Below, one piece after another: positions 43,784 through 53,100 of a stretch of DNA of 57,332 nucleotides. The notes beneath the pieces are model-generated. The model saw only the letters and a list, made by a program, of their open reading frames with translations. It did not search any database and had not been told where the DNA came from. The DNA is from an uncultured Dechloromonas sp. GTDB taxonomy: Bacteria > Pseudomonadota > Gammaproteobacteria > Burkholderiales > Rhodocyclaceae. Position numbers and translations under genes: made by a program. Numbering within the stretch: the stretch's first letter is position 1; every line of letters starts with the position of its first letter. Where the stretch lies: positions 1-57,332 of the forward strand of contig CALKUR010000141.1 in the NCBI GenBank assembly GCA_937996725.1, given 5' to 3'.

Positions 43784-45591
43784 ATCCTGCTTTCTCGCCG
43801 CTATTCTCCGCGTTCTATACCCGTCGCTTTCTGTGGGTGCTGGCGATCCTCTTTACGCTCGCCTGGTTCGGCGTGCTGGATTACCGCCACCTGGTCGCCT
43901 CCGATGAAGGCCGCTACGGCGAAATCGCCCGGGAAATGTATGCCACCGGCGACTGGGTGACGCCGCGTTACAACGGTTACAAGTATTTCGAGAAGCCACC
44001 GCTGCAAGCCTGGATGACGGCCATTGCCTACACGCTCTTCGGCGTGGGTGAATGGCAATCCCGTCTGTGGACCGGCATCACCGGTTATTTCGCCATTCTG
44101 GCCACCGGCTTTACCGCCTGGAAACTGGTCGGCGGCGAACGCGGCGTCCTCGCCGGCTGGGTCTCGGCCATTCTGCTGGCCAGCAGCCCGATGTGGAACG
44201 TGGGCGGCCATTTCAACACGCTGGATATGGGGCTATCGAGCATTCTGAGCTGCGCACTGTTCAGCCTGCTGCTTGCCCAACGCGAGGGCCTCTCACTCGC
44301 CGCCCGCCGCAACTGGATGTGGCTGTGTTGGGCCTTCATGGCGCTCGCCGTGCTGTCTAAAGGACTGATCGGCATTGTCATCCCCGGCATGGTGCTCGTG
44401 GTCTACACGTTGAGCACCGGCAACTGGGCGCTCTGGACGCGTCTGCACCTGTTCAGCGGTCTCCTGGTGTTCTTCATCATCGCCACCCCCTGGTTCGTGT
44501 TGGTGTCGTTGAAGAACCCGGAATTCCCGCACTTCTTCTTTATCCACGAACACTGGGATCGTTTCACCAAAGACACCCATAACCGTAAGGGCCATCCGCT
44601 CTACTTTGTGCCGCTGATTCTGGTGGGGTTTATTCCGTGGTTACTGCAAATCGGCCAGGGACTCCTACGCGCCTGGCGCGAACGCCGCACTGGTCACGAT
44701 GCCGATGTTTCAGCCGTGGAAGGCTTCCGCCCGCTCTGGCTGTGCGCCGTCTGGGCCGTGATGATCTTCCTGTTCTTCAGCAAATCCCAATCCAAGCTAC
44801 CCGGCTACATCATGCCCATCTTTCCGGCACTGGCATTGCTCGGTGGCCTTGCCATGAGCAGCGCGTTTGAGCGCATAAGTTTGAATGACGAAAGCCGCAG
44901 CTGGAAACGTCAGATGGTGTATCTGACCTTGCTCCTACTCATCGGTTTTATCGGCGTGCCCTACGCCTACCAGATGGGCAACGCCCGCTACGAGCAGCTC
45001 GAATATCAACAATACGCCGTCTGGATAGCCACCGGTCTCATGCTCGCATTGGTGATCATGGTCAGCAGCTGGACGGCGCTGCGTGGCTACAACGGGCAAA
45101 GCCCGGCCCACCGCTTGCGCAAACTGCTCGATAGTTTCCTGCGAGCCGCGATCGCCTTCTTCCTGTTAATTCAAATGGTCGGCCTCGGCCACGATACGCA
45201 CGGTCGTTCGATCTCGGGCGCTGACCTGGCCGCAGCCGTTCGTCCTTACATTCAACCTAACGCGCCGGTGTACTCGATCCGCATGTTGGACCATACCTTC
45301 CCGTTCTATATCCAGCACCCCACCATCATGGTCGATATGCAGGATGAACTGGAATTCGGCATCCAGCAGGAACCGGACACCTGGGCTCCCAAGGTCAGCG
45401 ACTTCGCCGTGCGCTGGAAGAATGACGAAGCCCCCGTCGTGGTGGTGCCATTGCAATACCTAGACGAAATCGCGGCGCTCAAACTGCCGATGGCCGAAGT
45501 GGGCCGAGATACGCGTCGTGCCGTGTTCGTGAAGCCCACGCAACAACCCGTCCCGCCCGCTCAACCCTACGCACCCCCGGTGACACCATGA
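43780..45591 (+). CDS. arnT: lipid A 4-amino-4-deoxyarabinosyltransferase, GT83
   Basis: An inner-membrane glycosyltransferase that moves aminoarabinose from undecaprenyl phosphate to lipid A on the periplasmic side. It has 603 residues, with about 12 membrane segments in the first 430 and a periplasmic C-terminal domain. The loop SDEGRYGEIAREM (48-60) holds the acidic/arginine residues of the family, and YFEKPPLQAWM follows. The gene order T-E-B-C-A-D here differs from E. coli arnBCADTEF. It could be another GT39/GT83 mannosyl-type enzyme by itself, but the neighbours settle the call. Confidence 0.9.
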   Translation: MNPAFSPLFSAFYTRRFLWVLAILFTLAWFGVLDYRHLVASDEGRYGEIAREMYATGDWVTPRYNGYKYFEKPPLQAWMTAIAYTLFGVGEWQSRLWTGITGYFAILATGFTAWKLVGGERGVLAGWVSAILLASSPMWNVGGHFNTLDMGLSSILSCALFSLLLAQREGLSLAARRNWMWLCWAFMALAVLSKGLIGIVIPGMVLVVYTLSTGNWALWTRLHLFSGLLVFFIIATPWFVLVSLKNPEFPHFFFIHEHWDRFTKDTHNRKGHPLYFVPLILVGFIPWLLQIGQGLLRAWRERRTGHDADVSAVEGFRPLWLCAVWAVMIFLFFSKSQSKLPGYIMPIFPALALLGGLAMSSAFERISLNDESRSWKRQMVYLTLLLLIGFIGVPYAYQMGNARYEQLEYQQYAVWIATGLMLALVIMVSSWTALRGYNGQSPAHRLRKLLDSFLRAAIAFFLLIQMVGLGHDTHGRSISGADLAAAVRPYIQPNAPVYSIRMLDHTFPFYIQHPTIMVDMQDELEFGIQQEPDTWAPKVSDFAVRWKNDEAPVVVVPLQYLDEIAALKLPMAEVGRDTRRAVFVKPTQQPVPPAQPYAPPVTP

Positions 45592-45959
45592 CCCTTGGTA
45601 CTTTTGGCTTTCTGTTTACCGGCATTCTGCTTAACGCCGCGGCACAGCTACTGCTCAAGGCGGGCGTGCGTAATCTGGGCGAGCTCTCGCTCTCGCTGGA
45701 TACGCTGGTCAGCACCACCATCTCCGTCGGCACCCAACTGCCCATCATCGGCGGCCTGTTCTGCTACGGCATCAGCGTTTTTGTCTGGATCATCGGCCTC
45801 TCCCGTGTGGACGTGACCATTGCCTACCCGATGCTGTCGCTGGGCTACGTGATCAATGCCGTGCTCGCCTGGTATCTGTTCGGTGAGGTGCTGAGCATGC
45901 AGCGCATCATTGGCATTACCGTCATTCTGATCGGCGTCTGGATCCTGGCTAGAAGTTAA
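45588..45959 (+). CDS. small multidrug-resistance-type flippase subunit, ArnE/ArnF-like
   Basis: A 123-residue inner-membrane protein with four hydrophobic helices, of the EmrE/SMR fold (LNAAAQLLLKAG, SRVDVTIAYPMLSLGYVINAV, RIIGITVILIGVWIL). In E. coli ArnE and ArnF together flip undecaprenyl-phosphate-aminoarabinose. Only one such gene is present here, so it may work as a homodimer or with a distant partner. It overlaps arnT by four bases. Confidence 0.85.
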   Translation: MTLGTFGFLFTGILLNAAAQLLLKAGVRNLGELSLSLDTLVSTTISVGTQLPIIGGLFCYGISVFVWIIGLSRVDVTIAYPMLSLGYVINAVLAWYLFGEVLSMQRIIGITVILIGVWILARS

Positions 45960-45971
45960 AGGGCTGGCGGC

Positions 45972-45980
45972 TGGTAAAAT
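45972..45980 (+). promoter_or_regulatory. extended -10 promoter before arnB, leaderless placement
   Basis: TGGTAAAAT ends exactly six bases before ATG 45987, identical in sequence and spacing to the site before the DUF2863 gene. No -35 or Shine-Dalgarno is visible. It would give arnB and the genes after it a second, internal start of transcription within the arn cluster. Confidence 0.5.
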
Positions 45981-45986
45981 ACGGGC

Positions 45987-47144
45987 ATGAGCGAAATCAA
46001 GCCCTTCGACCCGCCAATCCCCTTCACCCGTCCCACCATCGACGACGCCACCATCGCCAGCGTGGGCGATGTGCTGCGCTCTGGCTGGATCACATCGGGT
46101 CCGAAGGTGCAGCAGTTCGAATCTGAGCTGTCCAGCTTCTTTGGGGGCCGCCCCGTGCGTACCTTTGCCAACGGCACCTCCACCATGGAAGTCGCCCTAC
46201 GCATTGCCGGCATTGGCCCCGGTGACGAAGTTATCACCACGCCGATTTCGTGGGTCGCCACCAGTAACGTCATTCTCGCGGTCGGCGCCACACCCGTCTT
46301 CGTCGATATCGACCCGGTCACGCACAACATCGACCTCGACTTGGTCGAAGCGGCCATCGGCCCCAACACCAAAGCCATCATGCCGGTTTATCTCGCCGGC
46401 CTGCCAGTGGACATGGTGCGTCTCTATGAAATCGCCAGCCGCCATAAGCTGCGTATCATCGAAGACGCCGCCCAGGCACTGGGTTCATCCTGGAACGGCA
46501 AACGAATCGGTGCCATCGGCGACCTGATCAGCTTCAGCTTCCAGGCCAACAAGAATCTCACCACCATCGAAGGTGGTTGCCTGGTCTGCAATAACGCCGA
46601 CGAAGCGCGCCTCGCCGAAAAACTCCGCTTGCAAGGCGTCACCCGCACGGGCCTCGACGGCATGGATGTCGATGTCCTCGGCGGCAAGTTCAACCTCACC
46701 GACGTTAATGCCGCCATCGGTCTGCAGCAGTTGGCGCAGCTCGGCGATTTTCAAGAACAGCGCACGCGTTTAGCCAAACGTTACTTTGATGGCTTTGCCA
46801 AAACCAAGGTCGTCGAACAAGGTCTCGAGCTCCCCGTCGCCGACTTTGCGCACAGCAACTGGCATATGTTCCAGATCGTGCTACCGCTCGACCGCCTGGA
46901 TACGGACCGCGCCGGCATCATGGCTGATCTCAAAGCGCTGGGCATCGGGACGGGACTACATTACCCGCCGATCCACCTGTTTACGCTCTATCGTGAACGT
47001 GGCTTCACCGAGGGCATGTTCCCGGTGGCCGAACGTATCGGCCGCAGCATCATCACGCTGCCGCTCTTCCCGACCCTCACCGAATCTGATGTTGATCGCA
47101 TCGTCGCCGCCGTGGCACACGTTCTGGAGACCCATCTGAAATGA
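45987..47144 (+). CDS. arnB: UDP-4-amino-4-deoxyarabinose aminotransferase
   Basis: A PLP enzyme of the DegT/DnrJ/EryC1/StrS family that aminates UDP-4-keto-arabinose. It has 385 residues with FANGTSTMEVAL, IIEDAAQALGSSWNGK and PLP lysine K189 in FSFQANKNLTTIEGG. It lies 27 bases after the flippase gene and overlaps arnC by four bases. Confidence 0.93.
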   Translation: MSEIKPFDPPIPFTRPTIDDATIASVGDVLRSGWITSGPKVQQFESELSSFFGGRPVRTFANGTSTMEVALRIAGIGPGDEVITTPISWVATSNVILAVGATPVFVDIDPVTHNIDLDLVEAAIGPNTKAIMPVYLAGLPVDMVRLYEIASRHKLRIIEDAAQALGSSWNGKRIGAIGDLISFSFQANKNLTTIEGGCLVCNNADEARLAEKLRLQGVTRTGLDGMDVDVLGGKFNLTDVNAAIGLQQLAQLGDFQEQRTRLAKRYFDGFAKTKVVEQGLELPVADFAHSNWHMFQIVLPLDRLDTDRAGIMADLKALGIGTGLHYPPIHLFTLYRERGFTEGMFPVAERIGRSIITLPLFPTLTESDVDRIVAAVAHVLETHLK

Positions 47145-48148
47145 CTGAACAGATCCTGGATCCGCAAGCACAGACGGGCCTGCCGCTCGACACGCCGACC
47201 AACCCGACCGTTGAACCACCAGAACTGAGCATCATCATTCCGGTCTACAACGAAGAGGCCGGTCTGCAAGCGCTATTCGATCGTCTCTACCCGGCGCTTG
47301 ATGCTTTGCACGCCAAATACGAAGTCATCTTCATCAACGATGGTAGCCGCGACCGCTCGCCACTAATTCTGTCGGATCAGTACCGCAAGCGCCCGGACGT
47401 CACGCGCGTGGTGCTGTTCAACGGCAACTACGGCCAGCACATGGCCATCATGGCCGGCTTCTCGCAGGCCCGCGGCCAATCGATCATCACCCTTGATGCC
47501 GATCTGCAGAACCCACCGGAAGAAATCGGTCACCTGCTGGCCAAACTGCGCGAAGGTTACGACTACGTCGGCACTATTCGACAGAACCGCCAGGACACCT
47601 GGTTCCGTCGCCACGCCTCGCGCGCCATGAACAATCTGCGCGAAAAAATCACCCGCATTACTATGACCGATCAGGGCTGCATGCTGCGCGGCTACAGCCG
47701 TGACGTCGTGCAAATGCTCAATCAGTGCGAAGAAGGCCGCACCTTTATTCCGGCACTGGCCTACACCTTTGCTAACCGCCCGATCGAAATCGAGGTCAAG
47801 CACGAAGAGCGTGCCGCCGGTGAGTCAAAGTATTCGCTGTACAGCCTCATTCGCCTTAACTTCGACCTAGTCACTGGCTTCTCGACGATGCCACTGCAAG
47901 CCTTCTCGCTGATCGGCGTGCTGCTGGCCATCGGCTCGACGGCACTCTTCTTCCTGCTGCTGGTGCGCCGCTTTGTGTTCGGCGCTGAAGTTGAGGGCGT
48001 GTTTACGCTCTTCGCCCTGATCTTTGCGCTGATCGGTGTGCTGCTCTTTGGCGTCGGTCTGCTCGGTGAATACATCGGCCGTATCTACGAACAGGTACGC
48101 GGCCGTCCACGCTTTGTGATCCAGGCCATTCTGGAACAGGACCGCTAA
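47141..48148 (+). CDS. arnC: undecaprenyl-phosphate formamido-arabinose transferase
   Basis: A GT2 glycosyltransferase that attaches formylated aminoarabinose to undecaprenyl phosphate at the cytoplasmic face. It has 335 residues: a catalytic domain (about 25-235) with IIIPVYNEEAGL, FINDGSRDRSP and LDADLQNPPEE, then two membrane helices (about 250-275 and 283-308). It could be called a DPM1/GtrB-like enzyme from sequence alone; the neighbours point to ArnC. arnA's formyltransferase part follows by 4 bases. Confidence 0.92.
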   Translation: MTEQILDPQAQTGLPLDTPTNPTVEPPELSIIIPVYNEEAGLQALFDRLYPALDALHAKYEVIFINDGSRDRSPLILSDQYRKRPDVTRVVLFNGNYGQHMAIMAGFSQARGQSIITLDADLQNPPEEIGHLLAKLREGYDYVGTIRQNRQDTWFRRHASRAMNNLREKITRITMTDQGCMLRGYSRDVVQMLNQCEEGRTFIPALAYTFANRPIEIEVKHEERAAGESKYSLYSLIRLNFDLVTGFSTMPLQAFSLIGVLLAIGSTALFFLLLVRRFVFGAEVEGVFTLFALIFALIGVLLFGVGLLGEYIGRIYEQVRGRPRFVIQAILEQDR

Positions 48149-48152
48149 ACGC

Positions 48153-49064
48153 ATGCGCGCCGTCGTATTTGCGTATCACGAGGTCGGCGCCCGCTGTCTG
48201 CAGGCGCTACTCAATGGCGGTGTCGATGTACAACTCGTCATCACGCATACCGACGACCCGAACGAACGCATCTGGTTCACCAGCGTTGCAGAGGTGGCCA
48301 CTAAAGCCGGCATTCCGGTCATCACGCCGGAGTCCGCCAGCGAGCCCGACGTGCAAGCCCGCATCACCGCCATCGCCCCGGATTACGTCTTCTCGTTCTA
48401 TTACCGGCAGATGATTCCGATGTCGGTACTGAATCTGGCGAAGATCGCCCCGCTCAATATGCACGGTTCGCTGCTGCCCAAGTACCGTGGCCGCGTGCCC
48501 ATTAACTGGGCGGTCCTGCACGGCGAGACCAAAACCGGTGCCACGCTGCACGTAATGGCTGAAAAGCCCGATGCCGGCGATATCGTGGCGCAACAGGCCG
48601 TGGCCATTGGTCCTGACGAAACCGCGGGCGAGGTCTTTGCCAACGTCACCACCGCTGCCACCCAAACGCTGGCGGGCGTATTGCCTCGCTTGCTCAAAGG
48701 CGAGGTGCCGCGCCGACCGAACAATCTCGCTGAAGGCAGCTACTTCGGCGGTCGCAAGCCTGAAGACGGCCGCATCGACTGGGAACAGACTGCGGCCCAG
48801 GTCTATAACCTGATCCGTGCCGTGGCACCACCCTACCCGGGTGCCTTTACCGACCTCACCACACCGCTAGGCACTCGCCGTATCACCGTCAACGCCGCCC
48901 GCCGGCTAGATACCCCGTTTGACCTCCCCCCGGGGCTTTACCGGATCGGCACCAAGGCGATTGGGGTCTGCGGTGATAAGATGGCGGTTCAGATCACCGA
49001 ATTTCTGGTGGATGGCGCGCCGGGCACGCCCGAAGCGCTCCCCGAAGCAGTTGTAACCCTTTGA
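48153..49064 (+). CDS. UDP-aminoarabinose formyltransferase (ArnA N-terminal half, free-standing)
   Basis: A 303-residue enzyme equivalent to residues 1-300 of E. coli ArnA. It N-formylates UDP-aminoarabinose with 10-formyltetrahydrofolate. It has FAYHEVGARCLQ, SFYYRQMI, catalytic N and H in NMHGSLLPKYRGR and D in KPDAGDIVAQ, then a C-terminal beta-barrel domain. In enterobacteria this is fused to the decarboxylase; here the decarboxylase is the next gene, 31 bases on. Confidence 0.92.
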   Translation: MRAVVFAYHEVGARCLQALLNGGVDVQLVITHTDDPNERIWFTSVAEVATKAGIPVITPESASEPDVQARITAIAPDYVFSFYYRQMIPMSVLNLAKIAPLNMHGSLLPKYRGRVPINWAVLHGETKTGATLHVMAEKPDAGDIVAQQAVAIGPDETAGEVFANVTTAATQTLAGVLPRLLKGEVPRRPNNLAEGSYFGGRKPEDGRIDWEQTAAQVYNLIRAVAPPYPGAFTDLTTPLGTRRITVNAARRLDTPFDLPPGLYRIGTKAIGVCGDKMAVQITEFLVDGAPGTPEALPEAVVTL

Positions 49065-49095
49065 TTTCAAACTACTCGACCGATCCGAACCTACT

Positions 49096-50139
49096 ATGAA
49101 AAAAGTCCTCATCCTCGGCGTCAACGGCTTCATCGGCCACCATCTGTCCAAGCGCATTCTGGAAACGACCGACTGGGAAGTCTATGGCATGGATATGCAG
49201 GCGGATCGCCTGGCCGACGTGATCGGCAATCCGCGCATGCACTTCTTCGAGGGTGATATCACCATCAATAAGGAATGGGTCGAGTACCACGTTCGCAAGT
49301 GCGATGTGATTCTGCCGCTGGTGGCCATTGCCACACCGGCCACGTATGTGCAGCAACCGCTGCGCGTATTCGAACTGGATTTCGAAGCCAACCTGCCGAT
49401 CGTGCGCTCGGCCGTTAAGTACGGCAAGCATCTGGTCTTCCCGTCGACCTCAGAGGTCTACGGCATGTGTAGCGACAGCGAGTTCGACCCGGAAAACTCG
49501 CAACTCTCCTATGGCCCGATCAACAAGCCGCGCTGGATCTACGCCTGCGCCAAGCAGCTGATGGATCGTGTCATCGCCGGTTACGGCCAGCAAGAAGGCC
49601 TGCGTTACACCTTGTTCCGTCCATTCAACTGGATCGGCCCGGGCCTCGATAGCATCCACACGCCGAAAGAAGGTTCGTCGCGCGTCGTCTCGCAGTTCCT
49701 CGGCCACATCGTGCGCGGTGAGCCGATCAGCCTGGTGGATGGCGGCACGCAAAAGCGTGCCTTCACGTACATCGACGACGGTATCGACGCGCTGGTCCGC
49801 ATCATCGCCAACAAAGACGATATCGCCAACGGCAAGATCTACAACATCGGTAACCCGGTCAACAACTACTCGGTGCGCGAACTCGCCACAATGATGCTGG
49901 ACACCGCTGCCAAGATTCCGGAATACGCGACCACTGCCAAAGACGTGAAGTTGGTGGAGACCACTTCGGGCGCTTACTACGGCAAGGGCTACCAGGACGT
50001 ACAGAACCGCGTCCCGAAAATCACCAACACCATGGAAGACCTGGGTTGGAAGCCGACCGTCAGCATGACCGACGCCATCAGCAAGATTTTCGAAGCCTAC
50101 CGCGGCGACGTGGCTCAGGCGCGTAAGCTGGTCGACTAA
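49096..50139 (+). CDS. UDP-glucuronate decarboxylase (ArnA C-terminal half, free-standing)
   Basis: A 347-residue extended short-chain dehydrogenase equivalent to ArnA residues 315-660. It oxidises and decarboxylates UDP-glucuronate to UDP-4-keto-arabinose. It has the NAD site LGVNGFIGHHLSKRIL, the active-site stretch PSTSEVYG, YACAKQLMD with the tyrosine/lysine pair, and RPFNWIGPGLD with the arginine of the active site. UDP-glucose dehydrogenase, needed for its substrate, is not in the window. Confidence 0.93.
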   Translation: MKKVLILGVNGFIGHHLSKRILETTDWEVYGMDMQADRLADVIGNPRMHFFEGDITINKEWVEYHVRKCDVILPLVAIATPATYVQQPLRVFELDFEANLPIVRSAVKYGKHLVFPSTSEVYGMCSDSEFDPENSQLSYGPINKPRWIYACAKQLMDRVIAGYGQQEGLRYTLFRPFNWIGPGLDSIHTPKEGSSRVVSQFLGHIVRGEPISLVDGGTQKRAFTYIDDGIDALVRIIANKDDIANGKIYNIGNPVNNYSVRELATMMLDTAAKIPEYATTAKDVKLVETTSGAYYGKGYQDVQNRVPKITNTMEDLGWKPTVSMTDAISKIFEAYRGDVAQARKLVD

Positions 50140-50180
50140 GTTAACAACGACGGCCAACCTCCGGGTTGCCTAGTTCGTCC

Positions 50181-51092
50181 ATGTCACGCATCACACTGAA
50201 GGTTGATGTCGATACGCTACGCGGCACCCGTGAAGGGGTGCCTGCGTTGCAACAACTGCTTGATCGACACCAGGCGCGTGCCACCTTTCTATTCAGCCTT
50301 GGCCCGGACAACACCGGCCGTGCATTGCGTCGAGTCTTCCGCCCCGGCTTTCTGAAGAAGGTCTCGCGCACCTCGGTTGTTGAACACTACGGTCTCAAAA
50401 CCCTGTCGTATGGCGTCCTACTGCCAGGACCCGACATCGGCAAAAAAGCGGCGGCAGAGATGCGCGCCATTGCCAACGCTGGCCATGAGTGCGGTATCCA
50501 CACCTGGGACCACGTGGAATGGCACGACCAGGTGCGTAGCCGTGACGTCACCTGGACGCTGCAACGGATGCAGCAAAGCTACGACCGCTTTGGCGACATC
50601 TTCGGCCATGCACCCAAGACCCACGGCGCGGCTGGCTGGCAAATGAATGAAACGGCCATCCGTCAGCTCGACACCTGGGGCATGCAATATGCCTCCGATG
50701 GTCGCGGTGCCGCACCGTACATCATGAGCATCGATGGCCTGCCGTGCAAGCACATGCAGCTGCCGACCACGTTGCCCACACTCGACGAAATTCTGGGCGT
50801 CGACGGCCTCACCGTCGATAACGTGCACGAGCACGTGCTCGGCCTCACCGACCCGAACCGTCATGGCCCGCGTGACCACGTCTTTACGCTGCATGCCGAA
50901 CTGGAAGGCCAAAAGCTCGCACCCATCTTTGATCGTCTGCTCGCCGGCTGGCGCGCTCAAGGCCATACCCTAGGCACCATGGGTGATTACCACGCAACGC
51001 TCACCCAACAGATGCTGCCGGTATACCCGTTCGCCTGGGGCGAGATTCCAGGCCGTTCGGGCGAACTCATTGTTGATCTGTCCACTGTCTAA
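50181..51092 (+). CDS. arnD: undecaprenyl-phosphate formamido-arabinose deformylase
   Basis: A polysaccharide-deacetylase fold enzyme that removes the formyl group so that aminoarabinose can be flipped. It has 303 residues with LKVDVDTLRGTREGVP, metal ligands in GIHTWDHVEWH and PKTHGAAGWQ, and a late histidine in MGDYHATL. I start at ATG 50181; an in-frame TTG at 50166 is less likely. It is the last arn gene, 17 bases before bcp. Confidence 0.93.
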   Translation: MSRITLKVDVDTLRGTREGVPALQQLLDRHQARATFLFSLGPDNTGRALRRVFRPGFLKKVSRTSVVEHYGLKTLSYGVLLPGPDIGKKAAAEMRAIANAGHECGIHTWDHVEWHDQVRSRDVTWTLQRMQQSYDRFGDIFGHAPKTHGAAGWQMNETAIRQLDTWGMQYASDGRGAAPYIMSIDGLPCKHMQLPTTLPTLDEILGVDGLTVDNVHEHVLGLTDPNRHGPRDHVFTLHAELEGQKLAPIFDRLLAGWRAQGHTLGTMGDYHATLTQQMLPVYPFAWGEIPGRSGELIVDLSTV

Positions 51093-51109
51093 ACTTGAGG
51101 AATACCATC

Positions 51110-51574
51110 ATGACTGTCGTTCTCAACCAACCAGCGCCTGACTTTACCGCGCTATCGACAGCTGGTGAGTTCAGCCTGCACATGCAGATGGGCAAACACC
51201 TCGTGCTTTACTTTTACCCAAAGGACAACACACCCGGTTGCACAACCGAAGCCCAGCAATTCAGCGCCCTGAACAAAGATTTTGCCAAGGCCAACGCCGT
51301 CATCGTCGGTGTCTCGCGCGATAGCATCAAGTCACACGAGAACTTTATCGCCAAACAGAACATCCCCTACGCCCTGATTTCCGACCCGGATGAAGTAGTG
51401 TGCGAAACCTTTGGCGTCATGAAGCTGAAAAATATGTATGGCAAACAGGTACGTGGCATCGAACGCAGTACCTTCGTGATTGATGCCAAGGGCAAATTAG
51501 TCCAGGAATGGCGCGGCGTGAAAGTGCCGGGCCATGCGGCCGAAGTACTGGCTTTTGTGAAGTCTCTGGGCTAA
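51110..51574 (+). CDS. bcp: thioredoxin-dependent peroxiredoxin, Bcp/PrxQ type
   Basis: Reduces hydrogen peroxide and organic peroxides in the cytoplasm. It has 154 residues with LYFYPKDNTPGCTTEAQQF and peroxidatic C44. The resolving cysteine five residues later in E. coli Bcp is replaced (CTTEAQ); another cysteine is C98 in DEVVCET, so the resolving mechanism must differ. ATG 51110 is preceded by TTGAGGAAT. It follows arnD closely but is a general oxidative-stress gene. Confidence 0.94.
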   Translation: MTVVLNQPAPDFTALSTAGEFSLHMQMGKHLVLYFYPKDNTPGCTTEAQQFSALNKDFAKANAVIVGVSRDSIKSHENFIAKQNIPYALISDPDEVVCETFGVMKLKNMYGKQVRGIERSTFVIDAKGKLVQEWRGVKVPGHAAEVLAFVKSLG

Positions 51575-51664
51575 TCTGAGCCTCAAGGGCGATGTGAAAC
51601 AGGCATCGTCATCGTTGTAACTGCGGTATCCCTATTAACGACTTAGCAACCTAGCGAGATCTCG

Positions 51665-53095
51665 ATGGCTCAACGCAAACCTGCTGCAAATCGTACACCC
51701 GCTGCAACCAAACTGTTCGTTCTGGATACCAACGTGCTGATGCACGATCCGACCAGCCTGTTCCGCTTCGAAGAGCACGATGTCTACGTGCCGATGATGA
51801 CGCTGGAAGAGCTGGATAACAACAAGAAGGGCATGTCGGAAATCGCCCGCAATGCCCGTCAAGTCACCCGCACCATGGATGACCTGGTCTCGCATGCCGG
51901 CGAGCACATCGACCAGGGCATTTCGCTGGCCGAACCTTCCAAAGGCCTGGCCACCGGCCGTCTGTTTCTGCAGACCGAAGCCATTAATACGCCGCTGCCA
52001 CCCTCGCTGCCCTCCTCCAAATACGACAACCAGATCCTGGGCGTCATTCTGTTCCTGCAGCTCAAGTACCCAGGCCGCTCGGTCATTCTGGTGTCTAAAG
52101 ACATCAACATGCGCATCAAGGCGCGTGCCCTGGGTCTACAGGCGGAAGACTACTTCAACGATAAGGTCCTGGAAGACACCGACCTGCTCTATGCCGGTTC
52201 GACCGAACTGCCGGCCAACTTCTGGGAGACCCACGGCACCGGTATGGAGTCGTGGAAGAAAGAGTCCCGCACCGGCTACCGCATCACGGGCCCTCTGTGC
52301 CGTGACTTCATGCTCAACGAGTTCGTCTACGACCAGAACGACCCGCCCTTCGAAGCCATCGTGCGCGAAGTCAACGGCAAGAGCGCCGTTCTGGAAACGC
52401 TGATCGATTACACGCATCCCAAGAACGCCGTCTGGGGCATCTGTGCGCGTAACCGCGAACAGAATTTTGCGCTGAACCTGCTACTCGATCCGGAAATCGA
52501 CTTCGTGTCGCTGCTCGGTCAAGCCGGTACAGGCAAAACCCTGCTGACGCTGGCGGCCGCGCTGACCCAGGTACTGGATCAGAAGCGCTATTCCGAAATC
52601 ATCATGACCCGTGTCACCGTACCGGTGGGTGAAGATATCGGCTTCCTGCCCGGTACCGAAGAAGAGAAGATGTCTCCCTGGATGGGCGCGCTGGATGACA
52701 ACCTCGACGTGCTCAACAAAAACGAAGACGATAGCGGCCCCTACGGCGGCGAATGGGGGCGTGCCGCAACGCGTGACCTCATCCGTTCGCGCATCAAGGT
52801 AAAGAGCCTGAACTTCATGCGCGGCCGAACCTTCATCCAGAAATTTCTCATCATCGACGAAGCGCAGAACCTGACGCCCAAGCAGATGAAGACGCTGATC
52901 ACCCGTGCCGGCCCCGGCACCAAGGTCGTCTGCCTCGGTAACATCGCTCAGATCGATACCCCGTATCTGACCGAAGGGAGCTCGGGCCTCACGTATGTAG
53001 TGGATCGCATGAAGGGCTGGCCGCACGCCGGGCACATTACCCTGCAGCGCGGCGAACGTTCGCGTCTCGCCGACTTTGCCTCCGAGGTGCTCTAA
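51665..53095 (+). CDS. PIN-PhoH family ATPase/RNase (PhoH2)
   Basis: A 476-residue fusion. The N-terminal PIN domain (about 15-150) has FVLDTNVLMHDP and a C-terminal acidic cluster near VSKDINMRIKA. The C-terminal PhoH ATPase has Walker A GQAGTGKTLL (285-294) and Walker B FLIIDEAQNLTP (394-405). PhoH2 proteins from other bacteria unwind and cleave RNA. It stands behind a 90-base gap and is followed after 5 bases by the transglutaminase-like gene. Confidence 0.93.
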   Translation: MAQRKPAANRTPAATKLFVLDTNVLMHDPTSLFRFEEHDVYVPMMTLEELDNNKKGMSEIARNARQVTRTMDDLVSHAGEHIDQGISLAEPSKGLATGRLFLQTEAINTPLPPSLPSSKYDNQILGVILFLQLKYPGRSVILVSKDINMRIKARALGLQAEDYFNDKVLEDTDLLYAGSTELPANFWETHGTGMESWKKESRTGYRITGPLCRDFMLNEFVYDQNDPPFEAIVREVNGKSAVLETLIDYTHPKNAVWGICARNREQNFALNLLLDPEIDFVSLLGQAGTGKTLLTLAAALTQVLDQKRYSEIIMTRVTVPVGEDIGFLPGTEEEKMSPWMGALDDNLDVLNKNEDDSGPYGGEWGRAATRDLIRSRIKVKSLNFMRGRTFIQKFLIIDEAQNLTPKQMKTLITRAGPGTKVVCLGNIAQIDTPYLTEGSSGLTYVVDRMKGWPHAGHITLQRGERSRLADFASEVL

Positions 53096-53100
53096 GTCGC

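Noticed and set aside
50166..50180. TTG start for arnD
   Set aside because: ATG 50181 lies five codons later and fits the family start; no ribosome site favours the TTG.
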